This document shows, in pieces, positions 36,532-44,547 of a stretch of DNA of 64,000 nucleotides. Origin of the DNA: Bacteroidota bacterium. Lineage in GTDB: Bacteria > Bacteroidota > Ignavibacteria > Ignavibacteriales > Ignavibacteriaceae. The DNA lies in NCBI GenBank assembly GCA_021824145.1, contig JAKALM010000003.1, forward strand, positions 62,001 through 126,000. Reading direction: 5' to 3'. Positions within the stretch are counted from its first letter, which is position 1; the number at the start of each line of letters is the position of its first letter. The notes beneath the pieces are model-generated. The model searched no databases. It had not been told where the DNA came from and saw only the letters and a list, made by a program, of their open reading frames with translations. Both the position numbers and the translations under genes were made by a program.

Positions 36532-37446
36532 ATGGAAAAAATTGATTTAGGAATAGCGTATGTCTGGAAATATGACGATGATTTTATAAATTTGATAGAA
36601 GAAACTTTTCAGAATGCGGGACTTACAACTTTTTTAATTTCCTACCACAACATCCATAAAGTAACTCAAAAAATTATAAATAAAGAAATTTTCTTCGAAT
36701 TTTATATTGACCGTGCATGGGATGTAGAAAAAGATTTTGAAGATTTAGGTAAAATTTTAATTAAAAGAAAAACTATAATTCTTAACCACTACCATAAAGT
36801 ACTTCATGCAATTGATAAAGCGAGTATGCACCTTGAGTTTATCACTGCTGGCTTAAATGTCCCTCATTCTATTATAATTCCACCGCATAGCGAAAAAGAA
36901 GAAATTTATCTTTCAATTGATGATTTAGCAATGCTTGGCAGGCCGTTTATAATTAAACCATGCAATAATACCGGCGGCGGAGTTGGAGTTGTAACTGGCG
37001 CAGAAACTCTTAAAGAAGTTTTAGATGAACGAATAAATAATTCAAATGATAAATACATTCTTCAGGAAAAAATTTATCCGGTAATTCTTGATGGAAAGAG
37101 AGCCTGGTTTAGATCTTTTTGGGCTTTTGGTTCCGCTATTCCTGTTTGGTGGGATGACCAAACACACCTTTATTCTGAATTAACAGAAGATGAAATTGAA
37201 AAATATAATTTAAAAAAATTGTTCCATATTACTAAAGTAATTGCAGAAAATACTGCACTAGATTTTTTCTCAACTGAAATTGTATTGACTGAAAGCGGAA
37301 AATTTGTTGTAATCGATTATGTTAATGACCAATGCGATATGAGATTAAGCTCCAAGCATAAAGACGGCGTGCCGGATGAAATTGTAAAGCTAATAATTAG
37401 AAAAATGCTTAAAAGAATAATCAAATTAAAAAAACAAAAAATTTAG
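36532..37446 (+). CDS. ATP-grasp superfamily protein of unknown substrate
   Basis: 304 residues. The ATP-grasp nucleotide-binding segments are RPFIIKPCNNTGGGVGV (phosphate loop with Lys) and YILQEKIYP. The metal-binding end is FVVIDYVNDQCDMR. This resembles RimK/glutathione-synthetase-like ligases that join a carboxylate to an amine with ATP. No partner enzyme is near, so the product is unknown. A promoter lies just upstream and a membrane protein follows 20 bp after. The superfamily call is strong, the activity is not. Confidence 0.82.
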   Translation: MEKIDLGIAYVWKYDDDFINLIEETFQNAGLTTFLISYHNIHKVTQKIINKEIFFEFYIDRAWDVEKDFEDLGKILIKRKTIILNHYHKVLHAIDKASMHLEFITAGLNVPHSIIIPPHSEKEEIYLSIDDLAMLGRPFIIKPCNNTGGGVGVVTGAETLKEVLDERINNSNDKYILQEKIYPVILDGKRAWFRSFWAFGSAIPVWWDDQTHLYSELTEDEIEKYNLKKLFHITKVIAENTALDFFSTEIVLTESGKFVVIDYVNDQCDMRLSSKHKDGVPDEIVKLIIRKMLKRIIKLKKQKI

Positions 37447-37466
37447 AAGCTCAATTAAATTATTAA

Positions 37467-37892
37467 ATGACAAAACCCAGGAAGTATTTGATTTTAAGTA
37501 TTATTATTCTCATCGCTATATTTTCAGGCTATTATTACATTTTCAATATTTTCGAAACCGTCATTCAAGTTAATCCGCCAAACCTATTTGCAGATAATCA
37601 TTCAACAACATCAATTGAGGTAATTCCAATAAATGCATTAGGATGGAAAGCACCGTTTAGAAATGTTTCTGCTGATTTTACCATTATCGAAGGACAAGAG
37701 CTGATTGAAATTATTTTTGAGAAAAAAAAGGAAGGTAAAATAAAATTGAGAGCAAAAAACATTACCGGCAAAGTTACAATTAATGTAAAACCAGAATATT
37801 CACTCTTGCCTTCTCTTATTGAAATTAATATTTATCCAAATCTTGCAAGTAGTAGTAAATCAACTGAAAATAAATTGAATAAAATACTTTGA
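37467..37892 (+). CDS. Single-pass membrane protein with Ig-like extracytoplasmic domain
   Basis: One N-terminal helix (YLILSIIILIAIFSGYYYIF) anchors a 110-residue domain of beta strands with INPPNLFADNHSTTSIEV-like and GKVTINVKPEYS segments that look like a bacterial Ig-like (Big/invasin) fold. No family is certain. It follows the ATP-grasp gene by 20 bp and precedes a barrel protein by ~60 bp, so it is part of the same envelope cluster. Function unknown. Confidence 0.7.
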   Translation: MTKPRKYLILSIIILIAIFSGYYYIFNIFETVIQVNPPNLFADNHSTTSIEVIPINALGWKAPFRNVSADFTIIEGQELIEIIFEKKKEGKIKLRAKNITGKVTINVKPEYSLLPSLIEINIYPNLASSSKSTENKLNKIL

Positions 37893-37953
37893 TAAATTAT
37901 TCTTATTTTTTCAATGTTTAAATTCCAATTTTTGAAATCAAATTAGAGGAAAT

Positions 37954-38724
37954 ATGAAAAAGTTAGTTTTGCTCGCTTCATTTCTTCTTATATCAACTTC
38001 GCTTTTAGTTGCACAAGGCACCGCTGGTACCGGGGCAAAGTATGAATACAGATCCTTAATTGACATGCAGACTGCAGGCATTTTGCAAAAAGGTTATGTT
38101 GGCGTAACTTCAGATGTTCTACCGCAAGGAGTTCTTATTGAAAAGCTTGAAGTTGGTGTTTTCAACAATATAAGTTTTGGAATATCTTATGGTGGTGCAA
38201 ATTTAATTGGTGCTGGTTCACCGATTTGGTATAAATATCCTGGAATTGATATCCGGTTTAGAGCTATGAATGAATCTGTTTCATTTCCAGCTTTAACAAT
38301 TGGTTTTGATTCTCAAGGCAAAGGAGTTTACTTTGATTCAACAAGTAGATATGCAATTAAGTCGCCAGGATTTTTTTGCGCTGCAAGTAAAAATTTTGAA
38401 TTCTTGGGTTACTTAAGTTTGCACGGAACTTTAAACTATTCGCTTGAAAGTAAAGATGGTGAAGATTTTGTTGATCTTTCTGTTGGATGTGAAAAGACAA
38501 TTGGAGAAAATGTATCTTTAATTGGTGAATATGATTTTGCATTTAATGATAATTCATCAAGATATGGAGCCGGAAACGGATATCTAAATATTGGAATACG
38601 CTGGGCAATTGGTGATGGCTTTACATTAGGATTTGATTTGAGAGATTTGTTAGATAATAAAAAATGGAGCCCAACAACGGCAGATAGAGCTTTAAGGATT
38701 GAATATGTTAAAAGCATATTCTAA
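37954..38724 (+). CDS. Exported predicted beta-barrel protein, uncharacterised
   Basis: Signal peptide ends LLVAQG. The 235-residue mature part has alternating strands (VEVGVFNNISFGISYGG, YLNIGIRWAIGDGFTLGFDLRDLL) with glycine-rich turns. RSLIDMQTAGILQKGYVG at the start of the mature part is distinctive, but I cannot name the family. An outer-membrane barrel of about 10-12 strands is likely. AGAGGAAA precedes the ATG. Confidence 0.75.
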   Translation: MKKLVLLASFLLISTSLLVAQGTAGTGAKYEYRSLIDMQTAGILQKGYVGVTSDVLPQGVLIEKLEVGVFNNISFGISYGGANLIGAGSPIWYKYPGIDIRFRAMNESVSFPALTIGFDSQGKGVYFDSTSRYAIKSPGFFCAASKNFEFLGYLSLHGTLNYSLESKDGEDFVDLSVGCEKTIGENVSLIGEYDFAFNDNSSRYGAGNGYLNIGIRWAIGDGFTLGFDLRDLLDNKKWSPTTADRALRIEYVKSIF

Positions 38725-38936
38725 ATATTTGCACTATAAAAAATTAAACTGATTTAATCTTAAGTAGTGTCTAAAATTTAGTTTTAAGATTGGATTTTGT
38801 CGAAATTTTTGTACAAAAAGTTTATTTTAATATACAATCAAATTCTTTTGTCTCAAATCATGGGAAATATTTAAGTCTTTATTTAGGCTCGATATTTGAT
38901 GAAATTTAGTTAAGTAATTTAGGTGGAGGAGTTGTC

Positions 38937-39944
38937 ATGAAAAATATAAAAATTTTAAGCGTCTTAATTATCATTTTAACTGCTTTATTTTTTGGTGGTT
39001 GTTATACTCAAATAGCAATGAATGATAATGGCGATAATTACGGAAATGATAATTATGGTTATAACAATGACCAAAACTCTCAAGACTATCAAACTCCTGC
39101 AGATTCGGCTTATGGAGATCAATATGATTCATTAAGCCAAATTGAACCTACCACTATAAATAATTATTATTTTGGTTATCCCAGATATTGGGGTTCTATG
39201 TATTATGGTTATAGTCCATCTTACTCGTTTGGAGTAACATGGGGATTCCCTTATTATAATCCTTACTATTGGGATCCATTTGGAATCTGGAATTATTATC
39301 CAACATATTATAATCCATATTCTTATTATGGAGGCTACTATAATCCTTATTATTATGGTAATTATGGATATTACGGATATTATGGCTCATACTATTCAAA
39401 AATTGCAAATCGATCACGTGAAACTAATAGACTAAGAAATAATGATGGATTTAGAAATAACGGCGATAGAGGGAACACTTTCGTTGGAAATAATGATGCA
39501 ACTACAATTCCAACAGTAAGTACAAATAGAAATGAACCTATAAGCAGACCAGTTACTACAAATTCTGGAAGAAGCGGATCAGTAAATTCTACTAATAATA
39601 GAGGAAGCCAAAGAGTTGAAGGAAGACCAGTTGAATCCGGAAGAAATAATTCTGGAAGAACTATTTCAAGGCAAACTTATCAAGTACGAAAGATAGAATA
39701 TTATAGAAATACTAATCGAGAAAGTAACAGGACATATTCTCCTAATAATTCAGAAACAAACAGAAATAATTCTAATAGAAGTTATAATAACCAGCGAAAT
39801 GCTGGCAGATATGAAGCTCCGAGATCATATTCGCCGCCGCAAAGATCATATTCACCACCACCAACAAGAAGTTATAGCCCTCCTTCTGCTCGTTCATCAA
39901 GCAGTAACAGCAGTAGAGGAAGTTCTGAAAGAAGAGGACGTTAA
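38937..39944 (+). CDS. Tyr/Gly/Asn-rich lipoprotein with Ser/Arg/Pro-rich tail
   Basis: A lipoprotein signal with lipobox FFGGC (Cys22) is preceded by a very strong Shine-Dalgarno (GGTGGAGGAG). Residues ~60-155 are low-complexity Tyr/Gly/Asn/Pro (NPYYYGNYGYYGYYG), like prion-like or vitelline-type repeats. The C-terminal ~150 residues are Arg/Asn/Ser-rich, ending in three YSPP-type repeats (RSYSPP). It is likely surface exposed or periplasmic. The short IPTVSTN segment and the GCYT start recur in the next gene, indicating related genes. Function unknown. Confidence 0.8.
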   Translation: MKNIKILSVLIIILTALFFGGCYTQIAMNDNGDNYGNDNYGYNNDQNSQDYQTPADSAYGDQYDSLSQIEPTTINNYYFGYPRYWGSMYYGYSPSYSFGVTWGFPYYNPYYWDPFGIWNYYPTYYNPYSYYGGYYNPYYYGNYGYYGYYGSYYSKIANRSRETNRLRNNDGFRNNGDRGNTFVGNNDATTIPTVSTNRNEPISRPVTTNSGRSGSVNSTNNRGSQRVEGRPVESGRNNSGRTISRQTYQVRKIEYYRNTNRESNRTYSPNNSETNRNNSNRSYNNQRNAGRYEAPRSYSPPQRSYSPPPTRSYSPPSARSSSSNSSRGSSERRGR

Positions 39945-39948
39945 TTAA

Positions 39949-40476
39949 ATGAAAATTTATATTCAAAATTTATTGTTGATCTTGATTATCTCCATAGCTT
40001 TTACTGGATGCTATACAGTAATATGGATGCCGAATGGAAACAATCAAACTACAAATGATCAAAACTATCAAGAAGATAGTTATTACCCAGCTAATTATTA
40101 CGGTGAAGATTACAATCACTTTTATGAATACCCATGGTGGTATTCATTAACTCCTTCGACAGCTTATGCACCTCAAAATTCTTTTAATAGAGATACTAGT
40201 CAAGCCAAGTTAATTAGGCAAAGAGATGCCGGTAGAGGAGATTTAGGCTGGAGAGGAGAAACTCCATCTTTACCTACAAGAAACGAACCTACTATTCCAA
40301 CAGTTTCCACAAATCAAACAACTACAAACGGTTCGCAGAATACTTCGAGTAATTCTAATGGAAACAGAGTTGAAAGTACATCTACAAAAACTTCTAACTC
40401 AAGAGATAATAGTTCCAATAATAATAGAACTGTAAGAGAAAATAACGGTGATCGAAAATCCAATGGGAGGAACTAA
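39949..40476 (+). CDS. Asn/Thr/Ser-rich lipoprotein related to the upstream gene
   Basis: Lipobox FTGC (Cys21) followed by YTVIWMPNGNN, close to the GCYTQIAMNDNGDN start of the upstream gene. It keeps a shorter Tyr-rich part and an IPTVSTN motif before an Asn/Ser/Arg-rich disordered tail. It starts 4 bp after the upstream stop and its own stop overlaps the next ATG. A tandem duplication followed by loss of the Tyr/Gly block is the simplest history. Function unknown. Confidence 0.78.
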   Translation: MKIYIQNLLLILIISIAFTGCYTVIWMPNGNNQTTNDQNYQEDSYYPANYYGEDYNHFYEYPWWYSLTPSTAYAPQNSFNRDTSQAKLIRQRDAGRGDLGWRGETPSLPTRNEPTIPTVSTNQTTTNGSQNTSSNSNGNRVESTSTKTSNSRDNSSNNNRTVRENNGDRKSNGRN

Positions 40477-41915
40477 TGAAAAGCTTATATTCATATTCTT
40501 CAAAGCTTTTAACTTTGATATTTTTAACTTTTCTTTATTCAAATATATATGCGCAAGGTATTACTGATGCTTTAAGACTTGGCGAACCGGGATTAGGTTC
40601 GGATGCAAGAGCTCTTGGTATGGGTAATAGTTATATTGGCTTAAGTGATGATGCTGGCGCAGCATTTTTTAATCCTGCAGGCTGGGCATTAATTAAAAGT
40701 CTCAATATCACAGGCGGTTTAAGCTATGATAACAATACAAACAATACAACTTTCTTAAATCAATATTCAAATTATTCAAACAGCGCTACCAGACTAAATA
40801 ATCTTAGCTTTGTTCTGCCGTTCCCTACAACTAGAGGAAGTTTAGTTTTCGCAATTTCATATAACACAACAAAAGACTTAACTGGTGCTTTAAAATTTAA
40901 TGGTTACAATTCTGGCGACTCATCATATATTCAAGATCTAAATTCTTATAGCAATATTCCATATAATTTATTTCTTGCTGATAGTAATTATAATACAAAT
41001 ATTAAGGGTAAATTAAATCAAAGCGGTAATATTCTTTCATCTGGTTCATTACATAATTGGACATTTTCAGGTGCAATTGAAGCTTACAAAAATCTTTTTA
41101 TAGGTTTGAACTTAAATATAATTTCCGGTACTTATTCAAATAATAATGATTATTATGAAGATGATTTTAATGGAATTTATTCATCAACACCTACCGATCC
41201 ATCAACTCCGCAAACAATTGGATTTCAAGAATTTCATATTGGCCAATTAATAAATTGGGATATTAGCGGCTGGGATGTAAAGTTTGGCATGCTCTATCAA
41301 ATTCAAAATAAAGCAAGAGTTGGATTAACAATTCAATTCCCTAAAACTTATACAGTAAAAGAAACTTACAATGTAGATGCAGAAAGCTCATTTAAGAATT
41401 TCCAGACATCTCCATATAATTACAACGATAAAGTTCAATATGATATAGTTACACCTTTTGAGATAGCTGGTGGCGCTTCTTACAATATAGCTGGTTTAAT
41501 ATTAAGTGGACAAGCAACATTAATAGATTATACTCAATTGCAATTTCAGAATCCTGATGGTTTAAGTACTCAAGATGTTCAAACTGCAAACAAAGATATT
41601 AAGAATCAGTTAAGATCAGTTATCAATTATAATATAGGTGCCGAATATACAATCCCAGAAATCGGAATTAGATTGAGAGCCGGATATTTTGTAATGCCAT
41701 CACCTTATCAATCTGATGCTTCAACTTCTTCTTACGATAAAAAATATATTACCGGCGGTATTGGTTATATAGCCGATGGTGCATTTGGAATTGATTTGGC
41801 TTATGCGCATGGCACTTGGAATGATTACGGAGATAACTATGGAGTAAACATTTCCAGAACCTTTCAAAGTTTAAAAAGCGATACATTCATACTTTCGATG
41901 ACTTATAGATTCTAA
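40476..41915 (+). CDS. FadL/PorV-like outer-membrane beta-barrel
   Basis: After a signal peptide (ending IYAQG) the mature start DALRLGEPGLGSDARALGMGNSYIGLSDDAGAAFFNPAGWA is the signature of the OMPP1/FadL and PorV/UPF0164 group. Around 440 residues of beta strands follow, with the last strand ending SMTYRF. FadL members pass hydrophobic substrates; PorV is the T9SS shuttle that brings cargo to PorU. It is co-transcribed with two lipoproteins. Which role it has is not decided by sequence. Confidence 0.82.
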   Translation: MKSLYSYSSKLLTLIFLTFLYSNIYAQGITDALRLGEPGLGSDARALGMGNSYIGLSDDAGAAFFNPAGWALIKSLNITGGLSYDNNTNNTTFLNQYSNYSNSATRLNNLSFVLPFPTTRGSLVFAISYNTTKDLTGALKFNGYNSGDSSYIQDLNSYSNIPYNLFLADSNYNTNIKGKLNQSGNILSSGSLHNWTFSGAIEAYKNLFIGLNLNIISGTYSNNNDYYEDDFNGIYSSTPTDPSTPQTIGFQEFHIGQLINWDISGWDVKFGMLYQIQNKARVGLTIQFPKTYTVKETYNVDAESSFKNFQTSPYNYNDKVQYDIVTPFEIAGGASYNIAGLILSGQATLIDYTQLQFQNPDGLSTQDVQTANKDIKNQLRSVINYNIGAEYTIPEIGIRLRAGYFVMPSPYQSDASTSSYDKKYITGGIGYIADGAFGIDLAYAHGTWNDYGDNYGVNISRTFQSLKSDTFILSMTYRF

Positions 41916-41922
41916 CTTATTA

Positions 41923-41964
41923 GGGAAACCATTTCTTAAAGAATTATTTGTGAGATGGTTTCCC
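41923..41964 (+). terminator. Hairpin after the FadL/PorV-like gene
   Basis: GGGAAACCAT (41923-41932) pairs perfectly with ATGGTTTCCC (41955-41964) around a 22-nt loop, 8 bp after the stop codon. A T tract is missing, so termination may be weak or Rho-assisted. Confidence 0.5.
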
Positions 41965-42046
41965 ATTTCCCTGCCCGTAAAAATTTAATAATATTTGACA
42001 CAAAAACTTAAGCATCTTATTTTACCAAGGATTCTTTTTATTATTC

Positions 42047-42061
42047 AAGGAGTTATTTATT
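42047..42061 (+). promoter_or_regulatory. Ribosome-binding site and ATT start of rsgA
   Basis: AAGGAG (42047-42052) is followed after 6 nt by ATT at 42059-42061, then AAAGGAACT. This position matches the conserved RsgA N-terminus (M-K-G). No ATG, GTG or TTG lies in frame until GTG 42206, which is far inside the OB domain. Confidence 0.65.
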
Positions 42062-43015
42062 AAAGGAACTATCAGCCGAATAGAAAGTAAAGATTATTAT
42101 GTTTTTCCAGAAAATTATGATGGCTTAATTAGATGCACACTTCGCGGAAAATTTAAAAATGATTTTAAGCTGAAAAAAGACAAACTCTATCACCGTGATA
42201 TTGCTGTGGTTGGAGATTTGGTAGAATTTGAACTAAATCAGGATGGCTCCGGTGTTATTTATAAAATTGGCGAAAGAAAAAATTATATTTCAAGAAAAGC
42301 CCCTAGGATTAGAGGAGCCAGTTATCGTGGCGAAAGACTGGAACAAATAATCGCTGCAAATATCGAAAATTTATTTATTGTAAGCAGCACCGCAGAACCA
42401 ATATTTAATAATAAAACTATCGATCGGCTTTTAGTTATAGGTGAAAGTGCAAAATTAAATTTGTTTATTGTAATTAATAAAATTGATTTGGATACTGAAA
42501 ATTCGATTGAACACTGGATTAAGTTGTATACAGAAATTGGATATAAAGTAATAAAAACAAGCGTTATTTCTGCCGAAGGTTTGGAAAGTTTAAAAAGCTG
42601 TTTATCCAACAGCAAAAATTTATTTTTTGGGCATTCAGGCGTTGGTAAATCTTCTTTACTTAACAAAATGTTCCCATGGTTAAATCTTAAAATTGGAGAG
42701 ATAAGTAATTTTACAGAGAAAGGCACTCACACTACTGTAACAAGCAGAATGTTCGAAGTAGAAAATAATACTTATATTGTAGACACTCCTGGCATTAGAG
42801 AAATTGATCCATTTGGAATTAGAAAAGAAGATTTAGGGCATTATTTTATTGAATTCTCTAATTTCAGCAGTAATTGCAGATTCAATACTTGCACACATTT
42901 TCATGAACCAAATTGTGCTGTAATTGAAGCTGTTCAAAATAACCAAATTTCTATAGAAAGATATGAAAGTTATTTAAGAATGCTAGAAACTATTGAGGAA
43001 GACATAGTTTTTTAA
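42059..43015 (+). CDS. rsgA: Ribosome small-subunit-dependent GTPase RsgA, apparent ATT start
   Basis: The N-terminal OB domain reads KGTISRIESKDYYVFPENYDGLIRCTLRGKF, with CTLRGKF and GDLVEFEL as in the family. The circularly permuted GTPase has G4 NKID before G1 GHSGVGKSS and G3 DTPGIRE. The C-terminal zinc site is C-x4-C-x-H-x5-C (CRFNTCTHFHEPNC). RsgA matures the 30S subunit. A GTG at 42206 would remove ~50 residues of the OB domain; the ATT at 42059 with AAGGAG 6 nt upstream restores full length (318 residues). Either a non-standard start codon or a sequence change is implied. Confidence 0.93.
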   Translation: MKGTISRIESKDYYVFPENYDGLIRCTLRGKFKNDFKLKKDKLYHRDIAVVGDLVEFELNQDGSGVIYKIGERKNYISRKAPRIRGASYRGERLEQIIAANIENLFIVSSTAEPIFNNKTIDRLLVIGESAKLNLFIVINKIDLDTENSIEHWIKLYTEIGYKVIKTSVISAEGLESLKSCLSNSKNLFFGHSGVGKSSLLNKMFPWLNLKIGEISNFTEKGTHTTVTSRMFEVENNTYIVDTPGIREIDPFGIRKEDLGHYFIEFSNFSSNCRFNTCTHFHEPNCAVIEAVQNNQISIERYESYLRMLETIEEDIVF

Positions 43016-43134
43016 GGTAAAATTTTATTCCATTTTTTGAAGAGTCTCAATTGAAAATATTATAAATTGCATTATATTTCAAAATACGATAATGATTTTT
43101 GAACAAATTTGATAGGAAAATTTAATCGTTTATT

Positions 43135-44547
43135 ATGAATGATCTTATTTCTTCTGCGGTAACTTCTTTTACACAATTCTTAGATGAAAATACAAAATTA
43201 AAAAGAATTTCTTCTGGTAATATTCTAATAAGTTATGCTTATAAGCTTACAAATTTCCAATCTAATTCTTTAATTAATCATTTAATAAAGAATTACGAAA
43301 GGTCTTATTATTTTGAAAAACCAGTAGAAAATTTTAAAATAATTGGCGTTGATGAAGTACTGACTATTTCCGAAAATGGTGATGGCAGATTTGCAATAAC
43401 AGACAAAAGAATAAAAGAGTGGAAAAATTCACTATACAATAATTGGAATGAAGTACCTATTCAAAGAGTTCCTTTATTTCTCGGCGGAATGAAATTCACC
43501 ACTGAACACAGCGATGAAGATTGGCAAGATTATAATGATTCAACTTGGTTTGTGCCAGAGTTGATAATTGTTGAAGAAAATTTAAAAACATATCTTCTGT
43601 TTAATTTTATTTTGCAAGGGTCAAACAGAGAACCGCTTATTAAAAAATTACAGACCAAACTTGAAAAATTATTTTCATTCAACGATCAATTAAATCCAAC
43701 CAATAACATAAAAATTTTAAAAAGTGAAGGCGATTCTCCAAAAGATAAAAAGAGATGGAAGCAGCTTGTAAGCGAGGGCTTAAACAAAATTTCAGAAAAC
43801 CAAATCGATAAAATAGTCTTTGCACGCAAAGTTGATTTATATCTATCGCATGAGCCTGATTTCAGTTCAATCATGGAAAAATTGAGGACAAATTATCCCG
43901 ATTGTTATTCTTTTATTTATCATCATGGAAAATCAACTTTCTTTGGAGCTTCGCCGGAAAAACTTGCAAAGTTTTCAAACGGTAAAATTGAAATTGATGC
44001 TCTTGCTGGTTCAGCGCCGAGAGGAATTACTCCTGAAGAAGATTCTAAACTTGAACAAAATCTACTTAACGATAAAAAAAATTTGAGCGAGCATAACATA
44101 GTTATCGATCATATTAAAAATTCTCTTGCAAAACTGACAAATAATTTACAAATAGAAAACCTTTGTTCAATAAAGAAGCTAGCAAATATTCAGCATATTT
44201 GGTCGCGAGTTGTTGCAACGCCTTCACCAGAAAGTTCAATGATTTTAACATTAAAAGAACTGCATCCAACACCGGCAGTTTGCGGCTTTCCAAAAGAAGA
44301 AGCGCTTCATTTTTTAAAAAAACTTGAAGGTTATAAACGAGGTTTGTATGCTGGAATTATCGGCTGGTTTAACTTAAATGAAGAAGGTGAATTTGCAGTT
44401 GCTATCCGATCGGCGCTGTTTTCAAACAACAAACTTACTGCTTTTGCCGGATGCGGTATTGTTGAAGATTCTGACCCGGAAAGTGAATTTAAAGAAACCG
44501 AATTAAAACTAAAACCTATTTTGTCGTTATTTAAAAATGAAAATTAA
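43135..44547 (+). CDS. menF: Isochorismate synthase MenF
   Basis: A chorismate-binding-family enzyme of 470 residues with KIVFARKVDL, FGASPEKLAKF, IDALAGSAPRG, EHNIVIDHI, LANIQHIWSRV, HPTPAVCGFPKE and YAGIIGWFNLNEEGEFAVAIRSAL. LAGSAPRG and the HPTPAVCG motif define isochorismate synthases, distinct from TrpE and PabB. It makes isochorismate from chorismate and is the first step in menaquinone synthesis. Its stop overlaps menD by 11 nt. Confidence 0.95.
   Translation: MNDLISSAVTSFTQFLDENTKLKRISSGNILISYAYKLTNFQSNSLINHLIKNYERSYYFEKPVENFKIIGVDEVLTISENGDGRFAITDKRIKEWKNSLYNNWNEVPIQRVPLFLGGMKFTTEHSDEDWQDYNDSTWFVPELIIVEENLKTYLLFNFILQGSNREPLIKKLQTKLEKLFSFNDQLNPTNNIKILKSEGDSPKDKKRWKQLVSEGLNKISENQIDKIVFARKVDLYLSHEPDFSSIMEKLRTNYPDCYSFIYHHGKSTFFGASPEKLAKFSNGKIEIDALAGSAPRGITPEEDSKLEQNLLNDKKNLSEHNIVIDHIKNSLAKLTNNLQIENLCSIKKLANIQHIWSRVVATPSPESSMILTLKELHPTPAVCGFPKEEALHFLKKLEGYKRGLYAGIIGWFNLNEEGEFAVAIRSALFSNNKLTAFAGCGIVEDSDPESEFKETELKLKPILSLFKNEN

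Noticed and set aside
42206-42208. GTG 42206 as the rsgA start
   Set aside because: It would remove about 50 residues of the OB domain, which are conserved and in frame upstream.
42322-42726. Minus-strand 134-codon frame in rsgA
   Set aside because: Antisense to the conserved GTPase domain and without recognisable features.
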